In this document: piece by piece, positions 43,187-52,210 of the stretch
How the letters are laid out: the number at the start of each line of letters is the position of its first letter
How positions within the stretch are numbered: position 1 is the first letter of the stretch
Assembly (NCBI RefSeq): GCF_905120355.1
Contig: NZ_CAJHOB010000007.1
Span: forward strand, 1 to 64,000
Origin: Azonexus hydrophilus
Lineage (GTDB): Bacteria; Pseudomonadota; Gammaproteobacteria; Burkholderiales; Rhodocyclaceae
Reading direction: 5' to 3'
DNA: 64,000 nucleotides
Program-made: the position numbers and the translations under genes
Notes under the pieces: generated by a model
Seen by the model: the letters and a program-made list of their open reading frames with translations, nothing else
What the model was told of the DNA's origin: nothing
Database searches by the model: none

Positions 43187-44559
43187 AAGCGTCTGCCGGA
43201 GTGCGGATCGAATCGCTGCGCTGGCGCCTGCTCGTCGCCATCTGTGCCGCCGTCCTCCTGCTCTGGCTGCTCACCGGCTGGTTCAGTTACACCAAGGCGC
43301 AGCACGAAGCGGAAGAATTGATGGATGGCAGTCTGGCGCAAACTGCCCGCCTGTTGCTGGCGATCACCCAGGACAACGAGGGCGACCTTGCTGAACTAGC
43401 CCCCCGGCTGGCGACCGTGCGCGGTGCCGACAACATCTACGAGCCGCCACTTGAGTTCCAGCTCGGCCATGCTGACGGCACCGTTCTCGCCCGCTCGCCC
43501 GACGCACCGGAACTACCGATTCTCGGCATTACCGGCTACAGCGACATCATCCGCCACAATGCCGCCTGGCGCGTCCTCAATACCCTCTCCGACGACGGCC
43601 GCTACCGCATCCAGGTGGCCCAGGCCATCAGCCTGCGCGACCGTGCGGCGCTGGAAGTTGCCGTACAGACGGTACTGCCTTTGCTGTCGATCATTCCGGT
43701 GCTGATTCTTTTGATTTATCTGTCGATCAGCCGCGCCTTACGGCCGCTCGAGCAGCTGGCCGACGAAGTGGCCGCCCGTTCGCCGGACAACCTGGCAGCC
43801 CTGCCCGCACGCCAGGTGCCCTCGGAAGCCCGCCCTCTGGTGGTGGCGATCAACCGACTGTTTGCCCGGGTTGCCCGCACACTGGACAACGAACGCCAAT
43901 TCACTGCCGACGCGGCGCACGAACTGCGCACACCGCTCGCCGCGCTCAAGGTACAGGCACAGGTGGCCCTGTTGAGCCACGATCAGGCCATGCGCGAGCA
44001 CGCATTGCAGCAGATTGCCGGCGGCGTCGACCGTGCCGGGCACCTGATCGAACAACTGCTACGCCTGGCCCGCCTCGACCCCCTGCATAGCCCACCGGAA
44101 ACGCACGCGATCCGCTCCGAGGACTTGTTCAATGCGTGCCTGAATGCCATCCGCCAGTCACACCCAAACGCCTCCCAGCGCTTCCTGACACACATTCCCC
44201 CAAACGCGCAACCGATCAGCGGTGATGGCGACCTGCTCGACATCGCACTGCGTAATCTGATCGACAACGCGGTGCGCTACACCCCGGCCAGCAGCACGAT
44301 CCAGATCAGTCTGAACCAGACTGACGCCGGCAGCGACCTGTGCGTCAGCGATGACGGCCCCGGAGTCCCCCCCGCGGCACTGCCCCGCCTGGGTGAGCGG
44401 TTTTTCCGTGCCGGCCAGGCTGCAGGCAATGGCAATGGTCTGGGCCTGGCCATCGTCGCCCGAATTGCTGAATTACACGGCGCCCACCTGGTTGCTGAAT
44501 CCCCGCCCGGCGGCGGTTTCAGTGTCACCCTCAAAGGGTTGTGCACGGTACGGCCCTAG
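43183..44559 (+). CDS. Sensor histidine kinase, QseC/TctE-like
   Basis: 458 residues. Two membrane helices (about 15-35 and 160-182) frame a sensor domain of about 120 residues. HAMP, then His246 in AAHELRTPLAALK, the N box NLIDNAVRY, and G1 DDGPGV with G2 GNGLGLAI. It pairs with the upstream response regulator. The location behind the ligase-oxidase-SDR operon suggests that it controls or senses products of that pathway; this is inferred. Confidence 0.92.
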   Translation: MKASAGVRIESLRWRLLVAICAAVLLLWLLTGWFSYTKAQHEAEELMDGSLAQTARLLLAITQDNEGDLAELAPRLATVRGADNIYEPPLEFQLGHADGTVLARSPDAPELPILGITGYSDIIRHNAAWRVLNTLSDDGRYRIQVAQAISLRDRAALEVAVQTVLPLLSIIPVLILLIYLSISRALRPLEQLADEVAARSPDNLAALPARQVPSEARPLVVAINRLFARVARTLDNERQFTADAAHELRTPLAALKVQAQVALLSHDQAMREHALQQIAGGVDRAGHLIEQLLRLARLDPLHSPPETHAIRSEDLFNACLNAIRQSHPNASQRFLTHIPPNAQPISGDGDLLDIALRNLIDNAVRYTPASSTIQISLNQTDAGSDLCVSDDGPGVPPAALPRLGERFFRAGQAAGNGNGLGLAIVARIAELHGAHLVAESPPGGGFSVTLKGLCTVRP

Positions 44560-44600
44560 CTGCACGCACACCCCAGCCGCCATCCGCACCTCCGGGCGGC

Positions 44601-44617
44601 GTTCAGTCAGCGTTCAG
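44601..44617. promoter_or_regulatory. Direct GTTCAG repeats, candidate response-regulator site
   Basis: GTTCAG occurs at 44601-44606 and 44612-44617, an 11-base step, which is the usual phasing of OmpR-family half-sites. It lies about 50 bases past the kinase gene. The short frame from ATG 44664 (MIATADPHILAHG, then stop) may be the beginning of a former target gene cut by the island. Confidence 0.4.
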
Positions 44618-44814
44618 CCTAGCGGCATTAAAGTAACGCCCATCCTGCTACCGGACCAGCGCCATGATCGCAACCGCCGACCCGCACATATTGGCGCACG
44701 GTAACAAATCTAAAGTTATCGTGCCGAACACAGTTATAAAACGTGGCCACGGTCCAGCCCAATGCTCGATTCCGTTATTAGAGAATTTGACCAAGAAGAC
44801 ACGGAGCGACCGAA

Positions 44815-45243
44815 ATGGCACGACTGGGCATCCAGAGTGAACGGATCAAACATTTGGTGGACACCCAAGTCCTGCCGTTGCTTTTGGCTGCCGGCAACGT
44901 CGCGGCACTGACCAATCTACTGAATGCGGAGTTTCCGTTGGCAACCGATAGCTGCCGAAGGGCTTGGGATCATTCCCACTCAATTGTCAATGAGGAAGTA
45001 AAAAGCGTTGCTACGCAAGGCTTCCGATGGTGTTTGTACGACACGTTTAACCCCTCCTATACCGTCAAATTGTCGGGGCCAAAAAGGCGGCTCGTATCCT
45101 GCCCCACCGAGGCGTGCATTGTACTTTGCATTGTTCCGCACGCTCAAGGCTCGCCAGGAGGCACGCAGACGGTAAAAAGCCCGAGGCTTCGCCAATATGG
45201 CGACGGTAACGAGCGCCCGCCTGACGGTATTGGACTTGCGTAG
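44815..45243 (+). CDS. Hypothetical protein, C terminus possibly decayed
   Basis: 142-residue frame from ATG 44815, with GGAG eight bases upstream. The first 90 residues look like a real folded protein (SERIKHLVDTQVLPLLLAAG, NLLNAEFPLATD), while the rest is Pro/Gly/Arg-rich and resembles readthrough of non-coding DNA. It may be the surviving N-terminal part of an accessory gene at the island border. No family recognised. Confidence 0.4.
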   Translation: MARLGIQSERIKHLVDTQVLPLLLAAGNVAALTNLLNAEFPLATDSCRRAWDHSHSIVNEEVKSVATQGFRWCLYDTFNPSYTVKLSGPKRRLVSCPTEACIVLCIVPHAQGSPGGTQTVKSPRLRQYGDGNERPPDGIGLA

Positions 45244-45355
45244 CGTGGCAGCCTATGATCGCCCAAGCGGCGGCCGGGCGAGTTTGCCATCCCGGCCCGC
45301 AAGGCGGTTTCAATGTCTATCCTCGTGGCCGCGCCGCTTCACCCTGGCTATCACC

Positions 45356-45802
45356 TTGTTGAACGAACTCAAAGAACTCGCCTCGGCATTCCGGGCGGCA
45401 CTGGAAAGCGCCGACCGCTCGCGCTTTCCGGTCACGCTCCAAGCCTTTCCGCACGGTGCGTGCGGTGATACAGCCCTACTACTCGCCAAGTTCCTGGAAG
45501 AACATGGTCACGGCCAATTCGACTACATGCTCGGCCGGCGCGGCGATGGCTCACACGCCTGGCTGCAACGTGGCTCACTCGTTGTGGACATCACAGCGGA
45601 TCAGTTCGACGAGATAGAAGAGCCGGTAATTGTCTGCAATGGCTCGCCGTGGCATTCAGCCCTCGCAGGCGAAGCCGAGCACGTGGCCGATTTCACCCTC
45701 TACGATCCAAACACGCGGGCTACGCTGGCACGGGCCTACTTGCTTGCCTGCAACCAGCTTCCAGGCCATCTAAGGCCAGCACCCCAATCGAGCGAAGTCT
45801 AG
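45356..45802 (+). CDS. Putative papain/transglutaminase-like cysteine-hydrolase-fold protein
   Basis: 148 residues from TTG 45356 (MLNELKELAS-like opening; a longer reading from ATG 45197 lacks fold character). Cys36 in GACGD, His67 in SHAWL and Asp78 or Asp82 in VVDITADQF have the order and spacing of a small papain- or transglutaminase-fold enzyme. It points toward the TerL gene and overlaps its stop by four bases. It may be an accessory gene of E2 or a chromosomal gene at the border. Function unknown. Confidence 0.55.
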   Translation: MLNELKELASAFRAALESADRSRFPVTLQAFPHGACGDTALLLAKFLEEHGHGQFDYMLGRRGDGSHAWLQRGSLVVDITADQFDEIEEPVIVCNGSPWHSALAGEAEHVADFTLYDPNTRATLARAYLLACNQLPGHLRPAPQSSEV

Positions 45803-47601
45803 ATTCGCTGGGACAAGGAAACGGGGTCGTGGCCCCGGTTCAATGCGGCATAGGGGTCGTATTCTGCCTGTTGACGCCGATTATCCCTTTGCATGCCGTC
45901 GCGCACACCCACCGGCACAGGCACGGCAAAGGTAATTGCCAAAGCATCAGCAGAGTCCGGTGAAGCCAGGCCGCGAGCCTTCATGCTCTCCTTCTTTTCC
46001 AAGAGAATTGCGTCGGCGGCGTTATAGCCATATTCCACGCTGGTGAGGTCAGTAGCCAGGATCTCGTCCTTCGGAATGGCACCGCCCGCGAGCCATTCCC
46101 GCAGGGCGCCCCAAATCTCCGCACGGCGATTCGCCCATTTGCGTGGGTCGATGGCGCGGCCGCCGAACTGCACTTCATTCACGTCATAGCCCACCGAGCG
46201 CAGCCGGTCGATGACTCCGCCCCCTACCCCGCCACCATCCACATTGATGATGACTGGCCGCCCCGAGATACGCAGGCTATTGACGTGCTCGGCAACTCTG
46301 GCCGCCAGCGTCATGGTGTCGGCGCCTCTCAATCGAACTGGTGCAAAACTGCGAGCATCGCGCCCGATGCGCGTCCAGATGACGCTGCTATCGTCACCAA
46401 AGCGCGCAGGATCAACCCCCACCACGGCCACCTCCAAGCCTTGGTCAGCTACTTCGCGGGCCTGGGCATCATTGACCAGTTCGCGGCTGATGAACTGCAA
46501 ACTGGAAGCGCTCGGGAACTCGCCCAGGACGCGCACTTTGACGAAATCCGAGGCGATGCCGTAGTCGGCTATCCACTCATCGATTTGTTTTTTGTTGGTG
46601 ATCTGACACGAGCGGCTGTCAATCTGGCGGGTACTCCAACGATGCCGCTGTCCGTTGAAGCACTCGAAGAACTTGGTGCCGGTTCGCGTCGGGTTTCCGA
46701 AAGCGAACCACATGGGCGAGCCGTCCGTCATGCCACCCTCGGCAACCTCCCAAATCTTGGCAGGAATCGCGCTCGCCTCGTCGAAGATATAGAAGGCGGT
46801 CGAGTCGGCCGCGTGCAGGCCGGCAAACGATTCGCTATTCTCTTCCCGGCAGGTCTGGGCATCGCAGCGCCACGCTTCCGGGTACTCGCGCATGGTCATA
46901 CGCATCGAGCCTTTTCCCGTGGTCACGTCGAACCATGCGCCGAAGATGCAGCGTTTTGTCCACTTGCCAATTTCCGCCCAGGTCTTGGACTCCAACTGCG
47001 GCGCCGTGTTGGCCGTCACCACGCCGCGAGCGTTCGGCCGGGTGCTCATGATCCAATTCACGAGCCATGCCGTAATTGCGCTCTTGCCGATGCCATGGCC
47101 TGAACTGATGGCGGCGCGGATAGCATCCACCGCGTTGCGGCCGTCAAACCCTCGCCCCGTCACCTGCGCCCCAATGTCCGCCATCAGTTCGCATGCCCAA
47201 GCATCGGGGCCGTTTTCGCTCTCGTAGGTAAGCCGGTATTCCTGGGGTAGTTTCACGACATGCAGTGAGCGGTCTTCATCCCATTCATAGGCAAACAAGA
47301 CGAAGGCCAGCGGCTTGTCGTAGAAGTACCCGGCCATCCCCTGCAACACGGTATCGGGGTTGATTTCGGGGGCTGCCTTCACCCCGTCGCGTTGATCGAG
47401 AGCAAAGCCGATGCGCAACCAGCCCCGCGCGATACGCCCAATCATGCCGGGAGTATCGGCCAACACCTTCAACTCGGCGCGCGTGTGGCTTGGCTTCGGT
47501 TGCTGTTGCCTGGCTGCAAGGATGTCATGGCGAATGTCACCGGCAACCGCTTGCGCCGCCTCGATCTTCTCAAGTCGGCGTGCAAAAGCGCTGATCGTCA
47601 T
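45799..47601 (-). CDS. Phage terminase large subunit
   Basis: 600 residues. ATPase: Walker A-like GHGIGKSA (168-175) and Walker B YIFDEAS (271-277). Nuclease: VVGVDPARFGDDSS (Asp397) and a later NVDGGGVGGG acidic block. The first 15 residues (RRLEKIEAA) are an extra segment shared in pattern with small E1 proteins at 3525-4129. It would cut and package DNA together with the TerS-like protein upstream. It is the last gene of the leftward operon. Confidence 0.9.
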   Translation of the reverse strand: MTISAFARRLEKIEAAQAVAGDIRHDILAARQQQPKPSHTRAELKVLADTPGMIGRIARGWLRIGFALDQRDGVKAAPEINPDTVLQGMAGYFYDKPLAFVLFAYEWDEDRSLHVVKLPQEYRLTYESENGPDAWACELMADIGAQVTGRGFDGRNAVDAIRAAISSGHGIGKSAITAWLVNWIMSTRPNARGVVTANTAPQLESKTWAEIGKWTKRCIFGAWFDVTTGKGSMRMTMREYPEAWRCDAQTCREENSESFAGLHAADSTAFYIFDEASAIPAKIWEVAEGGMTDGSPMWFAFGNPTRTGTKFFECFNGQRHRWSTRQIDSRSCQITNKKQIDEWIADYGIASDFVKVRVLGEFPSASSLQFISRELVNDAQAREVADQGLEVAVVGVDPARFGDDSSVIWTRIGRDARSFAPVRLRGADTMTLAARVAEHVNSLRISGRPVIINVDGGGVGGGVIDRLRSVGYDVNEVQFGGRAIDPRKWANRRAEIWGALREWLAGGAIPKDEILATDLTSVEYGYNAADAILLEKKESMKARGLASPDSADALAITFAVPVPVGVRDGMQRDNRRQQAEYDPYAALNRGHDPVSLSQRI

Positions 47602-48071
47602 AGTAAGTCCTCAACGTCGGTACATAGTAGGGGGGCCGGCCGCGCTTTTCCTTCAATTGCCAGCAGGCGGCGCTCGTGCTCGTCGAGTACCACGCACTTG
47701 CCATAGGTATCGAGCATTCGCAGCAGCTTGTCACCTGCGGCAGCGCTGATCTGCCCATGTGCCACCGCTGCTAAGATCGCCGTGGCCTTGGCTTGAAGCG
47801 TTGGGGCCTCGGTCAGTCCCGGCACCACCACCTTTTCGTCTTCGGGCCGAGGGACTGGCGCCAAACGTTCAAGGCACAGCTTGATGCTGGCGGCGTCGCC
47901 CAGCTTCGCGAGTTCCACCGCCTTGGCGATGATTTCAGCCTTGTGCGGTTCAATGAGCGTGCGCACTTGTTCGGCTGCACTCGGGCCTTTTGGCCGCCCT
48001 GGCGATTTCACCGAATGGCCGGATACAAAGCGGCCGCTGTCTTCGCGGTCGGGGGGTAGAACTTCGGTCAT
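47598..48071 (-). CDS. DUF5681-like protein, candidate small terminase
   Basis: 157 residues. GHSVKSPGRPKGPSAAEQ near the N terminus is the basic GRPKG signature of DUF5681-type proteins; helices follow. It overlaps the TerL start by four bases, the usual TerS-TerL arrangement. It matches 4126-4560 of E1 in type and position. DNA recognition for packaging is inferred. Confidence 0.7.
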   Translation of the reverse strand: MTEVLPPDREDSGRFVSGHSVKSPGRPKGPSAAEQVRTLIEPHKAEIIAKAVELAKLGDAASIKLCLERLAPVPRPEDEKVVVPGLTEAPTLQAKATAILAAVAHGQISAAAGDKLLRMLDTYGKCVVLDEHERRLLAIEGKARPAPLLCTDVEDLL

Positions 48072-48337
48072 GTTCTTTTCTTCTCCTTCTGTCGGCGTGC
48101 CGTGATGCGTACCGCCGGTACGTTACGGCGCTGGTTGCCGCTCTTGCCAACCCATGATTGGATGGTGGGCCAGGGGATGCCCAGCGCTTTGCCTACAGCC
48201 TTGTAGCTGAGGCCATCGGCGTAAAGCTCGCGTGCCTTCGCCACTACCTCGTCGCCATGTCGCGCCATCGTGTTTGACAGGCCGACCGGGTGGCCGTGAG
48301 CGTTGCAGTGCAAAATTTCGATTTTGGTTAGGGTCAT
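48068..48337 (-). CDS. Small HTH protein upstream of TerS
   Basis: 89 residues. A resolvase-like helix-turn-helix (ELYADGLSYKAVGKALGIPWPTIQSWV, about 40-66) is preceded by HCNAHGH, which may bind metal. Related HTH modules occur at 54788-55021 and 54996-55514 in the same operon. The C terminus is very basic. Function unknown; it might help terminase recognise DNA. Confidence 0.6.
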   Translation of the reverse strand: MTLTKIEILHCNAHGHPVGLSNTMARHGDEVVAKARELYADGLSYKAVGKALGIPWPTIQSWVGKSGNQRRNVPAVRITARRQKEKKRT

Positions 48338-48347
48338 GCCTCGCCCA

Positions 48348-50798
48348 TCATCGTCCGGCAGCGTTTGCCAAATCCGGCGCCCTGTCCGGCAAACCTTCGC
48401 CGGGTCGCCACCAGAAGTCTTGCCCCCAATCCTTGTGGGCGCGCTCGCGCATCCGTTGCAGGTAGCCCGGTGAGAGGTATTCCTGCAAGTCTTGCAGCCC
48501 GGCGTGATCCAGTGCGCCCTTGGCGTACCAGAGATTGACGAAGGGGGCGTGCGAGCGCGCGAAGCGCAGGGCCTCGGCGCCGACGTGCGTATCCTCGCCG
48601 CGCGCAGCCTGGCCGATGTTGCCGAAGGTCAGGTCAGCGGCCTCGAAGGCGCTGCCAATGACCGGGCCGGCTAGGTTCATCCAGTTCGGAAGCCCTGCCC
48701 GGTTCTGGCCGCCCATGCCGGTGTAGAGAACATCGCCGAAGATACCGACGCCACCGCCCTGGGCGAATGCTGCGCCCCAAAACTTGGCCGTGGTCATGTC
48801 GCGGGGGTCTTTGCCGTTAATCAGGTCTTTCAGTTGTATCGCAATCGCGCCAAAGGTTGTGAGCCCGGTTGCCAGGGCGGCGCCATAGGCTACCGACGAG
48901 GCTTTGTCGCCGCGTCGCCACTGCTCGGCAGCGCGGCCCCAATGCCGGGAAATCATCGCCAGCGGAAAGCCCTTGAAGAGCGCCAGGGAGCGCAGGAACT
49001 CGCCCGTAATGGTGCCTTTCTGTGTTCCTCGGGAAATCGCCGCGCGGGTGTTCAGGTCTTGCCCCACCGAAGCGAATTCGGATTCGTCGGCGATTGCGCC
49101 CAGCAGGCGGGCCACCGCCCGGTTCTGGTCGCGCACGGTCAGCCCTGCCGCCTGCAGCTTCGCCTCGTCGATTCCGCGCACCGCTTGCAGCGTCAGCATC
49201 TGGCTACCGCGCCAGTTTTCCGGGGAGGCGAGTTGCCACACCTTGAAGTCTGTCTCGCTCACACCCTTGCGTTCCAGGCGCAGCCGGTCGCCAGCATCGA
49301 GTGCGCCCCAACCGGCGCGGGTGATCTTGCCCAAGGCGCCCATCATCGTGACGGAGAAGCCGCGCCGCATGGCGTCCGTCCAGGCTTCCAGCAAGCTGGC
49401 CTTCATGGTGGCGTTGGCGAGCTTGGCCGTCCAGCCTTTCCCGATGTTGCCCTCGGCCCATCGGTTCATGTCGCTGATGATGGATTCCGCCACCAGGCCG
49501 GCGCGGTTGGCGTAGTCCGTGGTGTCCTTGCCGAAAGAGCGCACGAGGTTGAGGGTGGCGTCGATCATCCCCAGCCGGTTGAAGCCAGTCGTCACAAAGT
49601 AGGTCGGCACATCGGTAATGCTGGAAATGAAGGCGCTGCCCAGCTTGCCGAAAACCTCGATATTCCGGGCACCCTGGGCAATTTCGGCGAGGCGCACGTT
49701 CACCGCCTGCCCGGCCTTGCCGGTCAGCACGTCCCACATTTCAGTGGTGCGCACCAGGTACGGGCCGACAAGATCGGCCTCGCCGGTCTTGCGCGCCGTG
49801 TCGTGAAGGAAACGGAATTGCACCTCGGGATTGGGGCCGAATTCCTCAACCAGGGCAATGTCGTTGGCGAGGCGGGACACGTGGCCCTGCATGGCCGACA
49901 GCACCCCGCCCCGGTTGTAGTTCTTCGCGTATTCCAGATAACTGGCCGCGTCTTTGAAGTGAATCACGCGGTGCTCGCCGCCCCGGTTGGCGCGCATACC
50001 GTGGCCCTGCGACTTGCCGGGCTCCAACTTGTTCAAGCCCCCGGTGGCAATGGTTTCCCATGCCTTGCCCAGCATGTCGGCCAGTTGGGCGTCGTCCAGG
50101 CGCGCGCCGTTCTCATCGACGTAGCGGGCGCGATCCAGCAGGGGCAGGATGTCCTCCACCCACTTGGACTGCCCCGCACGGGCAACGCGCACGTCGTCGT
50201 GCGGCTGGGGCAAGTAGCCGTAGTCCAGCTTTGCCACGTCACCGCCGGAAGCGTTGAAGCGCTGGCGCATGGTTTCGACGGTATCCAGCCAGGAGCGTGC
50301 GCCCTTGGCGGCCATGGCGTTGCCGGTGGCCTCGCCGAAAATCTCCCGCACCAGGTCGGCCGCCTGCCGTGCGTCCTCCACCATGCCGAGAAAGCGCGGG
50401 GACACGGCGTTGAAGGTGTCCATCAGCCCGGGAAAATACTCGTTGGAAACCCCACGGGCAAAGCGGCCGGCATCGTCCAGGATGCGGGCCACCGCGTTGA
50501 ACGGCTTGTGGCCCTCGGCACGCAAGGCCGCGTAGCGATTCATCACGCGGTCGTGGGCAATGATCGTCAGGGCGACGCGCTGCTTCTGCTTCGAGGCGGT
50601 CGCCAGGACGCTCTTGCCAGCTTCGGCGGCCGCTGCGCGCAGCCGGGCCTCTCGGCTCATCTGTTGCCATGCCTGGGGGTCTTTCCGGGCCAGTTGCTTC
50701 ATCTGGTCCAGGATGCGCGCCTCGATGCCTTGCGCTTCGGCCTGGGTGATACTGCGGCCGATAGCTTGGGCAACGGCCTGGATGCATTCGTCTCTCAT
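48348..50798 (-). CDS. Very large internal virion/ejection protein
   Basis: 816 residues. The block YGYLPQPHDDVRVAR (about 193-207) with DILPLLDRARYVDENGARLD and HRVIHFKDAASYLEYAKNY is characteristic of large internal virion proteins of podovirus-like phages. The C-terminal half has hydrophobic stretches (SVAYGAALATGLTTFGAIAI). It probably enters the cell with the DNA. It overlaps 50795-52210 by four bases. Family assignment is from memory of such proteins; a profile search would test it. Confidence 0.7.
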   Translation of the reverse strand: MRDECIQAVAQAIGRSITQAEAQGIEARILDQMKQLARKDPQAWQQMSREARLRAAAAEAGKSVLATASKQKQRVALTIIAHDRVMNRYAALRAEGHKPFNAVARILDDAGRFARGVSNEYFPGLMDTFNAVSPRFLGMVEDARQAADLVREIFGEATGNAMAAKGARSWLDTVETMRQRFNASGGDVAKLDYGYLPQPHDDVRVARAGQSKWVEDILPLLDRARYVDENGARLDDAQLADMLGKAWETIATGGLNKLEPGKSQGHGMRANRGGEHRVIHFKDAASYLEYAKNYNRGGVLSAMQGHVSRLANDIALVEEFGPNPEVQFRFLHDTARKTGEADLVGPYLVRTTEMWDVLTGKAGQAVNVRLAEIAQGARNIEVFGKLGSAFISSITDVPTYFVTTGFNRLGMIDATLNLVRSFGKDTTDYANRAGLVAESIISDMNRWAEGNIGKGWTAKLANATMKASLLEAWTDAMRRGFSVTMMGALGKITRAGWGALDAGDRLRLERKGVSETDFKVWQLASPENWRGSQMLTLQAVRGIDEAKLQAAGLTVRDQNRAVARLLGAIADESEFASVGQDLNTRAAISRGTQKGTITGEFLRSLALFKGFPLAMISRHWGRAAEQWRRGDKASSVAYGAALATGLTTFGAIAIQLKDLINGKDPRDMTTAKFWGAAFAQGGGVGIFGDVLYTGMGGQNRAGLPNWMNLAGPVIGSAFEAADLTFGNIGQAARGEDTHVGAEALRFARSHAPFVNLWYAKGALDHAGLQDLQEYLSPGYLQRMRERAHKDWGQDFWWRPGEGLPDRAPDLANAAGR

Positions 50799-52210
50799 CG
50801 GGGGAACCTCACAGCACAGTCAACGGCGGCGTCAAACGCCTTGGAATCGGTACGGGCGCGGGCTTCCAGGTCATCCACGGAAGCCAGCAGGTCAGCCACG
50901 CGCACGTCGACGCCCTCGTCGTTGCGCACCACGGTCTCGGGGTCGCGCGTGGCAATCTCGAAGGCGCGCGCCTGCTCGGGCGTTTCGGCTTTTCGCCCTT
51001 GGTCGGCCGGCGCATCGTCCGAAGAGAACATGCGCGTCACAGTCTCGACCAGGCGCTCCACTGGATTGGTGGTGGCCTTCGGCGCGGTGTCGGCTTGTTG
51101 AACCGCCTGCAGCGGCACCTCGGGCGCCAGGGGGCCGACTTCCGGCGCCTTGTTTGGCATGCCCTCGGCCAGCACTTCATTGACCGGTCCATCTGCCACG
51201 CGCCGAAGCGCGCCGGTAATCTGTTCAGGATCAGCAGGGACACGATGCGCCACGCTCACCGGCTCGCCTGCATCAAGCTGATTTCGCGCGGTGATCTGCG
51301 CCTCGCGTGCAGCATTGGCCGCCTCGATGTCGCCAGGGCGTACCAGTGCGTCGGCATCACGGACGCGCGCCTCGTGCATGGTCAGTGCGGCCGCGTGCTC
51401 GTCAGGGGTCAGCCGTGGCGCGGTGGCAGGCTTGCCACGGTGGAAGGCGGCACCGAAGGCGGCGCCAGTCACGGTGGCCACGGCCAGATTCACCGGGTCG
51501 AACGGTTGATACTGCGCCGCGATGCCCTCGTAGTCGGCAGCTTCCAGCAGGGTGTGAATCCCGCCAATCTCGACCACGTTCAACGCCGGATTCACGGCGG
51601 CGCCGATTGCAGCGCTTTGCAGCCGGGTGGAACCCATCGCCGCCGGCAGGCGCATGCCCACGGCACCGGTTACACCGGTCACGGCGCCAGCTAGGGCGGC
51701 GGTGCCACCGTCGACGCCCTTGTCGCTCAACTCCTGGGCACGGTTGATACCCAAGTCCGCACCGAAGAGCACAGGCGCTGCCGGGCCACCAGCCACCGCA
51801 TAGGCGCCGGCCTTGGTCAGGGAAGAAAGCACCCCGTGGGTAATCTGGCCGGCCATGCCCACCGATGCCGGGTCGGGCAGATAGTCCTGGGCACGCTCGC
51901 GGAATTGGCGCGCCACCTCGCTGTTGCCCATCTGGTCGATGGTTTCCCGCTTGAGTTTGTCCATGTCAGGCATTGGTTGCCCGTGGATCATCGCCACCGT
52001 GGGGGCATCCCGATACGCTGCCGCCTTGCCGTAGGCATCGAGAACGGCGGCCCAGGCGCTCCCGGCGGTGTAGGCCGCGTGGGGAAAGGCGTCAGCAATC
52101 GCACCGCCCACCCCGCTGAATGTACCGGGGGCTTCGGGCGCTTGATAAGGGCGCTGCACCGATTGGGACAGCGATGTTGCCCGCTCCTTGGGGAAGAGTT
52201 CGTCGAACAT
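50795..52210 (-). CDS. Internal virion/ejection-type protein with membrane-active region
   Basis: 471 residues. Residues about 110-240 are rich in Gly/Ala and hydrophobic (GGTAALAGAVTGVTGAVGM), suited to envelope insertion; the C-terminal half is acidic and disordered. It is coupled to large virion proteins on both sides. In T7-like phages the corresponding place is taken by gp15-like proteins, but similarity was not shown here. Confidence 0.6.
   Translation of the reverse strand: MFDELFPKERATSLSQSVQRPYQAPEAPGTFSGVGGAIADAFPHAAYTAGSAWAAVLDAYGKAAAYRDAPTVAMIHGQPMPDMDKLKRETIDQMGNSEVARQFRERAQDYLPDPASVGMAGQITHGVLSSLTKAGAYAVAGGPAAPVLFGADLGINRAQELSDKGVDGGTAALAGAVTGVTGAVGMRLPAAMGSTRLQSAAIGAAVNPALNVVEIGGIHTLLEAADYEGIAAQYQPFDPVNLAVATVTGAAFGAAFHRGKPATAPRLTPDEHAAALTMHEARVRDADALVRPGDIEAANAAREAQITARNQLDAGEPVSVAHRVPADPEQITGALRRVADGPVNEVLAEGMPNKAPEVGPLAPEVPLQAVQQADTAPKATTNPVERLVETVTRMFSSDDAPADQGRKAETPEQARAFEIATRDPETVVRNDEGVDVRVADLLASVDDLEARARTDSKAFDAAVDCAVRFPR

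Noticed and set aside
48834..51101. Plus-strand open frame of 755 residues
   Set aside because: Antisense to the 816- and 471-residue virion genes, which have overlapping starts and stops with their neighbours. The plus-strand product has no recognisable fold.
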